From Chitinophaga tropicalis (GTDB lineage: Bacteria > Bacteroidota > Bacteroidia > Chitinophagales > Chitinophagaceae): a stretch of DNA of 64,000 nt. The DNA lies in the NCBI RefSeq assembly GCF_009758205.1, contig NZ_WRXN01000006.1, positions 434,001 through 498,000 on the forward strand, written 5' to 3'. This document shows positions 58,287 through 64,000 of the stretch, piece by piece. The position numbers and the translations under genes were made by a program. Position 1 is the stretch's first letter; the number at the start of each line of letters is the position of its first letter. The notes below the pieces were generated by a model, which saw only the letters and a program-made list of their open reading frames with translations, was not told the origin of the DNA and ran no database searches.

Positions 58287-59279
58287 ATGGATCTACAGGG
58301 TATCAGGAAACAACTGGATGATTTTGCAGCAGGTAAGCTGACTCCTTCAGAAAAAGAAGACTTGCAACAGGCATTGGCCGCTTTAACTGAGGAAGAACGC
58401 CTGGAACTGTTTCCTGTAGATGATTATTTACAACAAGGAAAATTTGAATTGCCGGAAGATGAAGTAACAGCCGCAATGGAACGCGTAAGGACGGCAACAG
58501 GTTATTCCGGTAAGCGCACAGTACTCTCTCAATGGAAGAAGATAAGCCAGTATGCCGCCATGTTTATCCTGGTTTCAGGCAGCCTGTTCTTTTTATGGAA
58601 GAATGGCTTTATAGCCGGCAATAAAAAAAACGTGCAGGTGGCCAAACGTTACCATACCATGCGTGTACCGGACGGCAATCATGGTACACTATTACTCCCC
58701 GATGGAACACGTATTACTGTTAATGGTGGCAGTGAATTATCATTTCCGGAAGAATTTGAAGGAAGCGAACGTATTGTTTACCTAAAAGAAGGGGAAGCAT
58801 ATTTTGAAATAGCACAGGATGCAGAACATCCGTTTATTGTAAACACACAGCAACTGAAAGTACAGGTACTGGGAACATCTTTTTCCATCAGGGATTATAA
58901 CAATGAGAAAAAGGCTTCAGTATTTGTAAACAGTGGCAGGATAGCAGTTACCGCCGGAACATCATTGGAGCTTATTGCCGGCACAGGGTCAATATTAGAT
59001 AAGGATAAAGGGACAATTATAAAAGAGGAAACAGACATCAGCAATGTTGCAGCCTGGATAAGAGGAGAGTGTATCTTCCAGGATGCCGGCTTACAGGAAG
59101 TATTACAGGTCTTACAGCATAAATATGCCATACAATTTGAAGTAAAAGATCCGGAACTATTGAAACACAGGTTTACAGCTACATTCAGGAACAACAGTAT
59201 TCAGTCTGTCATGCAGCAATTGAAACTAATGAGTAACATCAGTTATACGATCACTGATAACCATATTATTATACAATAA
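58287..59279 (+). CDS. FecR-family anti-sigma factor
   Basis: The 330-residue protein has a short cytoplasmic N-terminal domain that should hold the sigma factor, a single membrane segment (AAMFILVSGSLFFLW, about 92-106), a FecR domain (about 115-225, VPDGNHGTLLLPDGTRITVNGGSELSFPEEF and VYLKEGEAYFEIA) and a C-terminal DUF4974 domain (about 255-330). It follows fecI by 72 bp and precedes the STN-type susC. Confidence 0.94.
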   Translation: MDLQGIRKQLDDFAAGKLTPSEKEDLQQALAALTEEERLELFPVDDYLQQGKFELPEDEVTAAMERVRTATGYSGKRTVLSQWKKISQYAAMFILVSGSLFFLWKNGFIAGNKKNVQVAKRYHTMRVPDGNHGTLLLPDGTRITVNGGSELSFPEEFEGSERIVYLKEGEAYFEIAQDAEHPFIVNTQQLKVQVLGTSFSIRDYNNEKKASVFVNSGRIAVTAGTSLELIAGTGSILDKDKGTIIKEETDISNVAAWIRGECIFQDAGLQEVLQVLQHKYAIQFEVKDPELLKHRFTATFRNNSIQSVMQQLKLMSNISYTITDNHIIIQ

Positions 59280-59284
59280 AAAAA

Positions 59285-59306
59285 GCACCCTGCGGGAACA
59301 GGGTGC
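59285..59306 (+). terminator. Hairpin between fecR and susC
   Basis: GCACCCTG (59285-59292) pairs with CAGGGTGC (59299-59306) around CGGGAA. No U-tract follows, so it is more like an intercistronic attenuator or processing site. It matches in place the hairpin at 801-828 of the first locus. Confidence 0.6.
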
Positions 59307-59338
59307 CCAAATTCAGTACGAGCTAAATTTTTAAATGA

Positions 59339-62300
59339 ATGAACAAATGTACAAAAAAGCGGGGAGGCCCGCTCGGAATCTGCTACCCGCAACTGAAGGG
59401 TATGGCAAGGCTGGCAGCACTATTACTGCTATTCCTTTTCTGGGCGTTCAGGCCATCCGTATATGCGCAGACAGCGGAGTCAGGACTGGATATTACATTG
59501 GATAAACAACCGCTTAAAAATGTGTTCATCTTTATCCAGAAGAACACAAAGTATGTCGTGAATTATAGTGGAGATAATGTGAACAGTAATATAAAGGTAT
59601 CTCTCAACATGAAGAATGCCACCGTTCCTGAAATACTGAGAACTGCATTACGGGGAACCGGGTACGAAGCTATTCGCAGCGGTAATTCATTTGTGGTAAG
59701 AGCTATACCGGAAGATATCGTTATCCGTGGTAAGGTGACAGACGAAAAAGGAGAAGCCCTGATAGGAGTGAACGTACGCTCAAAGAACGGCACCAAAGGC
59801 ACTATCACCAATATGAGCGGTAATTATATGATTACAGTGCCGGCAGGTAGTTCGCTGGTTTTCTCTTTTGTGGGATACAGCATCAGGGAAATACCGGTAA
59901 GAGAAACACAGAACCTGGACGTACAGCTGTTAACAGATATGAAGGCGCTGAACGAAGTGGTGATAACTACCCCACTGGGTATTCAACGTAAAGAAAAAGC
60001 ATTGGGATATGCCACTACCGTTGTTAAAGGAGAAGACCTGACAGAAGCAATGTCTGCCAACTGGACAGACGCTTTATCCGGTAAAGTGGCTGGCCTGAGC
60101 CTGGTGAGGTCAAATGCGGGTCCTACCGGTTCCAACAAGATCATTCTTCGTGGAGAGAATAACCTGAACGGCGACAATGAAGCGCTGATAGTAGTGGACG
60201 GTGTGGTGATAAATCAGAGTAGTGGCCGCCGTAACGGTATTGATGGAGAATCGGCCTATGGCACAAGCAGTGATAATATGCCGGCCGACTATGGCAGTGG
60301 TCTGAATGATATCAACCCTGAAGATATTGAATCAGTTACTATACTCAAAGGTCCCGGTGCATCTGCCCTTTACGGACAGCGTGGCGCTAATGGCGCCGTG
60401 ATCATCACAACAAAATCCGGCAGATCAAGAAAAAAAGGCCTGGGCGTTACCTGGAATTCCAACACATCCCTGGAACAGGTGAATCGCTGGCCTGATCTGC
60501 AATATACATATGGACAGGGCCTCGACGGTGCAGATTATTATTCATACGGCACTTCTCCTGATGGCGCCAGCACCAGCGGTACCAGTTCTGCATACGGGCC
60601 TAAGTTTGACGGACAAATGTTCTATCAGTATGATCCTGTTACACAAACAAGGGGAACAGAAAGAACACCCTGGGTGCCTTACCGCAACCAGATACAGAAG
60701 TTCTTCCAGACCGGCCAGACCTTCAATAACAGCATCAGCATAGATGGTGGTACTGATAAGACCAGCGCACGTTTCTCATTCACCAACGTATCTAACAAGT
60801 GGATCATTCCCAATACCGGATACAAGCGCAACACCGTATCCATGTCTGTTAATTCAAAGGTGACAGATAAACTGCAGATATCCTCCAAAGTAAACTATAC
60901 TAATAAGTCTAGCGATAACCTGCCTGGTTCAGGATATGGTAACCAGTCGCTCATGTACTGGTACATTTTCTGGCAACCCAATGCTAACCTGGACTGGTTA
61001 AGGGATTACTGGGTAAAGGGAAGAGAAAATCAGGCTATTAAATATCCTTACAGCTCTTATCCCGAAAACCCTTATGCAGTAGCTTATCAGTTTATCAACG
61101 AATCTAACCGCAACGGTATTACAGGTAATATCCAGGCTACCTACAACTTTACAAAGGAATTAAGCCTGATGGTAAGGACCTCTATAGACTTCTCATACGA
61201 ACAGCGTGCACAGAAACGACCTTATGATGCTGGTGCGAAGTTCCCTAAAGGCAGCTACCGTACGCAGAACATCTTTGCTATGGAAGCCAGCAGCGATTTC
61301 CTGCTGAAGTACGCCAAACAGGTATCGCCTGATTTTGAATTTTCTGTAACAGCAGGTGGAAGCGCTTTAAGGAACAGGTATAACAGAGATGAGACCCGTG
61401 CAGACTCCCTGACCTTCCCTGGTATCTATACCCTGGCCAACGCTGCTGGTCCGCTGGTAACCATGCCTTTCCGCAGCAGGTATGCTATCAACAGTTTCTA
61501 TGGTATTCTTGCCGCCAGCTATAAAGAATTTCTTTTTGCAGATATGACTGCCCGCCAGGACTGGACAAGCACACTTGCCACTCCTGAACGTACTACCAAT
61601 GCCGGTTTCTTTTATCCTTCACTTAACCTGAGCTTCATTGCTTCAGAAGTATTTGAGCTGCCTAAAGCATTCAGCTACGCCAAGCTGAGATTCTCTGCAT
61701 CCAGTGTAGGTAGCGGGGGTACTACCTCTTATCTCACAGCATATAACTATGTAACTGCAGGTAGCCTGTACCAGGGCGGACTTGAAAACCCCGGACTATT
61801 AGCCAATCCTGATCTGAAGCCGCTGAGGACTATCACATATGAGACAGGTGCTAACGTGAAAATGTTCAATAACCGCCTGGGCTTTGACCTGGCTATTTAC
61901 AGGGGCAATACAAAAGACCAGCACTTAAGACGTATAGTAGACCGCGCTTCCGGTTATACACAGGTGCTGATCAATGCCGGTGAAGTGAGCAACAAAGGAC
62001 TGGAACTGGCCATCAATGCAACTCCGGTCGAAATTAAGAAAGGCCTTAAATGGAATACCAACATCGTATTCTCTACTAATAGCAACAGGATAGAAAGACT
62101 GGCAGACAGCTCTGTTGTGTTGCAAACAGGTTATGTAGGAGGCGGACAGGTAGTAGCGAAAGTAGGCGGCAGTATGGGTGATCTGTATGGAAGAGGATAC
62201 CAGCGCGCCCCTGACGGCCAGGTGATCTATGATTCCAAGACCGGTTTTGCCCTGCTCACAGAAGACGTTAAATTTCTCGGTAATACTATTCCCAAATGGA

Positions 62301-62827
62301 AGCTGGGATTTAGTAATGACTTCCAGTACAAACAATTTAACCTGCACCTGTTATTCGATGCCCAGTACGGCGGTATAGCACACTCACTCACTCACTACAA
62401 AATGGCTGAACAGGGAAAACTGGCCAAGACCTTACCAGGCCGCTACAGCGGTATCATTGGTAATGGTGTGGTGGCAGAAGGAGATGGTAAATACAGGAAG
62501 AATGATGTAATAGCTACTGATATTGATGAATATTACCGTTCACACTACGGTGCTGACAATGCAGAAGGCAGCATTTTCAGCACAGACTTTATCAAATTCA
62601 GGGAAGCCCGCCTGGACTATACCCTCAATCCTGCCATGACCAAAAGACTGGGCCTGCAACGTGCTACCGTAGGGGTATATGGCCGCGACCTGTTCATCTG
62701 GTCAAAATGGCCAATGTTTGATCCTGAGTTTGGTACGCTGACCGGAACAGACATCATACGGGGCTTTGAGGTAGGACAGTTCCCATCTACCCGTACTTTC
62801 GGATTTAACCTGGTAATCGGACTTTAA
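59339..62827 (+). CDS. SusC/RagA TonB-dependent receptor with STN signalling domain
   Basis: The 1162-residue protein has a signal peptide (cleavage after SVYAQ near residue 44), an STN domain (about 48-120, LDITLDKQPLKNVFIFIQKNTKYVVNYSG), a carboxypeptidase-regulatory-like domain (about 130-200), a TonB-box strand NEVVITTPLGIQ, a plug (IILRGENNLNGD, ILKGPGASALYGQRGANGAVIITTKSG) and barrel. The STN domain links it to the FecR/FecI pair upstream. The start has an extra basic stretch before the hydrophobic core, so Met22 is an alternative start. Confidence 0.95.
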   Translation: MNKCTKKRGGPLGICYPQLKGMARLAALLLLFLFWAFRPSVYAQTAESGLDITLDKQPLKNVFIFIQKNTKYVVNYSGDNVNSNIKVSLNMKNATVPEILRTALRGTGYEAIRSGNSFVVRAIPEDIVIRGKVTDEKGEALIGVNVRSKNGTKGTITNMSGNYMITVPAGSSLVFSFVGYSIREIPVRETQNLDVQLLTDMKALNEVVITTPLGIQRKEKALGYATTVVKGEDLTEAMSANWTDALSGKVAGLSLVRSNAGPTGSNKIILRGENNLNGDNEALIVVDGVVINQSSGRRNGIDGESAYGTSSDNMPADYGSGLNDINPEDIESVTILKGPGASALYGQRGANGAVIITTKSGRSRKKGLGVTWNSNTSLEQVNRWPDLQYTYGQGLDGADYYSYGTSPDGASTSGTSSAYGPKFDGQMFYQYDPVTQTRGTERTPWVPYRNQIQKFFQTGQTFNNSISIDGGTDKTSARFSFTNVSNKWIIPNTGYKRNTVSMSVNSKVTDKLQISSKVNYTNKSSDNLPGSGYGNQSLMYWYIFWQPNANLDWLRDYWVKGRENQAIKYPYSSYPENPYAVAYQFINESNRNGITGNIQATYNFTKELSLMVRTSIDFSYEQRAQKRPYDAGAKFPKGSYRTQNIFAMEASSDFLLKYAKQVSPDFEFSVTAGGSALRNRYNRDETRADSLTFPGIYTLANAAGPLVTMPFRSRYAINSFYGILAASYKEFLFADMTARQDWTSTLATPERTTNAGFFYPSLNLSFIASEVFELPKAFSYAKLRFSASSVGSGGTTSYLTAYNYVTAGSLYQGGLENPGLLANPDLKPLRTITYETGANVKMFNNRLGFDLAIYRGNTKDQHLRRIVDRASGYTQVLINAGEVSNKGLELAINATPVEIKKGLKWNTNIVFSTNSNRIERLADSSVVLQTGYVGGGQVVAKVGGSMGDLYGRGYQRAPDGQVIYDSKTGFALLTEDVKFLGNTIPKWKLGFSNDFQYKQFNLHLLFDAQYGGIAHSLTHYKMAEQGKLAKTLPGRYSGIIGNGVVAEGDGKYRKNDVIATDIDEYYRSHYGADNAEGSIFSTDFIKFREARLDYTLNPAMTKRLGLQRATVGVYGRDLFIWSKWPMFDPEFGTLTGTDIIRGFEVGQFPSTRTFGFNLVIGL

Positions 62828-62837
62828 TTTTCAGATA

Positions 62838-64000
62838 ATGAAACAGATCATATATAGAATAACCGGTATTGCCCTCCTGTGCAGTATGCTGTTCTCTTCC
62901 TGCACAAAGGATTTCAAGGAAACCAATACTGATCCCAACGGAACGCCTACCGCTCTGCCACAGCAATTGCTGGCGCCGGCACTGGTAAGCACCATGACCT
63001 ACAACATGCTGCGTAACCGCAACTTCAATAATGAACTGATGCAGATAACAGTAGATATGAGTGATGCAGAAGGAAAGGTGTTCAGGTATGACTATCGCGC
63101 TACCTGGGCAGATTATCTCTACAACGGATGGTATTCCGAGCTGACCAACTTCAAGGACATCTACAAGGCTGCCAGCCAGGAACTGACATATAATCCATCA
63201 TACATGGGAATCTCACTGATCTGTCAGTCCTGGATCTATTCCATGCTGACAGACACCTACGGAGATGTACCTTATTTCCAGTCTAACCTTGCTAAAGACA
63301 GCGGTATCTATGAACCCGCTTTTGATGCACAGAAAGATATCTATATGGATATCTTTAAAAAACTGGAAGAGGCAAATACGTTGCTAAGCACCGGCACTGG
63401 TATCAATGCCTCCAGCGATCCTGTTTACTATGGCAACGTGGCTCGTTGGCGTAAATTCGGTAACTCTCTGTATTTAAGACTGCTGCTCAGGCTTTCCGGG
63501 AAAGCGGAAGTAGCTGATAGCTGTATAGCGAAGATCAAGGAGATCGTTGATCTGAAAGCATCTTCTTATCCTGTCATTGCAAGTAACGATGAATCTGCCA
63601 TCTTAAGGTGGACTGGTTCCGGACCTTATACATCGCCTTATTCGAGCAACGTCAGGGAACAGGACTTCAGATCTCCCGGTCTTGGCAGTTTCTTTATTGA
63701 TAATCTTTCTGACTGGAATGATCCCCGGATTGACATTCCAACCTATGGAACAAACAATATCAACAGGTGGGGTATAGCTCCATACTCTGGCAGGTTCGAA
63801 GGTATTCCAAGTGGTTATTCTCCCGGAGAGAATCCTGTTAAAAAGGCCTATTTCTATTCCAATACCTCTACTACTTCCCTGCAGACAGAGCCTTTGGCCG
63901 GTATGATCATGAACTATGCTGAAGTGAAATTTATCCTGGCAGAAGCTGCTGCAAAGGGATGGATCAATGGTTCTGCTGAAACTTTCTATAACGATGGTGC
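62838..64000 (+). CDS. SusD/RagB-like lipoprotein, 3' truncated by window edge
   Basis: The frame opens at 62838, 10 bp after the susC stop, and stays open to the window end (387 codons). The start has an SPII signal (MKQIIYRITGIALLCSMLFSSC), Cys22. The body is SusD-like_2: TNTDPNGTPTALPQQLLAPALVSTMTYN near the N terminus, then SLICQSWIYSMLTDTYGDVPYFQSN and WRKFGNSLYLRLLLRLSG, the same hallmarks as the first susD in this window. It is the lid partner of the preceding receptor. Confidence 0.92.
   Translation, partial: MKQIIYRITGIALLCSMLFSSCTKDFKETNTDPNGTPTALPQQLLAPALVSTMTYNMLRNRNFNNELMQITVDMSDAEGKVFRYDYRATWADYLYNGWYSELTNFKDIYKAASQELTYNPSYMGISLICQSWIYSMLTDTYGDVPYFQSNLAKDSGIYEPAFDAQKDIYMDIFKKLEEANTLLSTGTGINASSDPVYYGNVARWRKFGNSLYLRLLLRLSGKAEVADSCIAKIKEIVDLKASSYPVIASNDESAILRWTGSGPYTSPYSSNVREQDFRSPGLGSFFIDNLSDWNDPRIDIPTYGTNNINRWGIAPYSGRFEGIPSGYSPGENPVKKAYFYSNTSTTSLQTEPLAGMIMNYAEVKFILAEAAAKGWINGSAETFYNDG

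Overview
The window is typical of a Bacteroidota genome and most resembles Chitinophagaceae, probably Chitinophaga or a close relative; the genus is inferred. The evidence is four SusC/SusD outer-membrane uptake pairs, FecI/FecR-type regulation, A/T-rich leaders without Shine-Dalgarno sequences, several TAnnTTTG promoter boxes, and many SPI or SPII secreted proteins. No tRNA, rRNA, CRISPR array, insertion sequence or integrase was seen.

Layout. 1-7854: a truncated fecR, an STN-type susC, a susD, a BNR/sialidase-like hydrolase and a DinB-fold protein. 8320-12943: a second susC/susD pair. 13003-24005: housekeeping and accessory genes (DNA polymerase IV, a DinB-fold protein, a secreted EEP phosphohydrolase, a TPR protein, a divergent marR/MFS pair with clear operator palindromes, a large unknown protein, a class 3 lipase, thioredoxin and a 3-hydroxyisobutyrate-dehydrogenase-like enzyme). 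24196-38872: a minus-strand operon of twenty genes encoding a contractile phage-tail-like particle. 39099-41317: genes flanking that operon, including a possible tail terminator, a secreted protein, a small possible DNA-binding protein and a DnaC-like ATPase. 41830-45369: a DUF2911/TPR protein, a YegP protein, an MFS exporter and its TetR. 45926-50910: a third susC/susD pair. 51012-57573: a PhnA/YjdM protein, an AraC regulator divergent from two half-size ABC exporters (siderophore-like context), a SnoaL-ABM fusion and a small unknown. 57675-64000: an ECF sigma factor, FecR, STN-SusC and a SusD that runs off the window.

The standout is the tail cassette. In transcription order it encodes a holin-like protein, an amidase, an unknown protein, sheath, tube, a tail-assembly chaperone with a hidden -1 frame extension, tape measure, baseplate proteins (DUF6046, gpD-like hub, gpV-like spike, gp25/gp46-like, LysM-like, gpJ-like, gpI-like), a collar-type fibre, and then an adaptor, a 790-residue fibre with a GH16 glycanase domain, a second adaptor/fibre, and a fibre-like protein with a Sec signal peptide. 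No capsid, portal, terminase, integrase or replication module is visible in or around it. It therefore looks like a domesticated, capsid-less contractile particle (tailocin-like) released by lysis and carrying a polysaccharide-cleaving enzyme at its tip.

Regulatory structure is unusually readable in places: MarR-type palindromes overlap both promoters of the marR/MFS pair, a four-unit 11-bp phased repeat lies between them, a perfect TetR-type palindrome precedes tetR, a 21-bp-spaced direct repeat lies between araC and the ABC genes, and many intergenic hairpins act as terminators. Some are associated with a recurring short palindrome of the form YGGCC-ACA-GGCCR.
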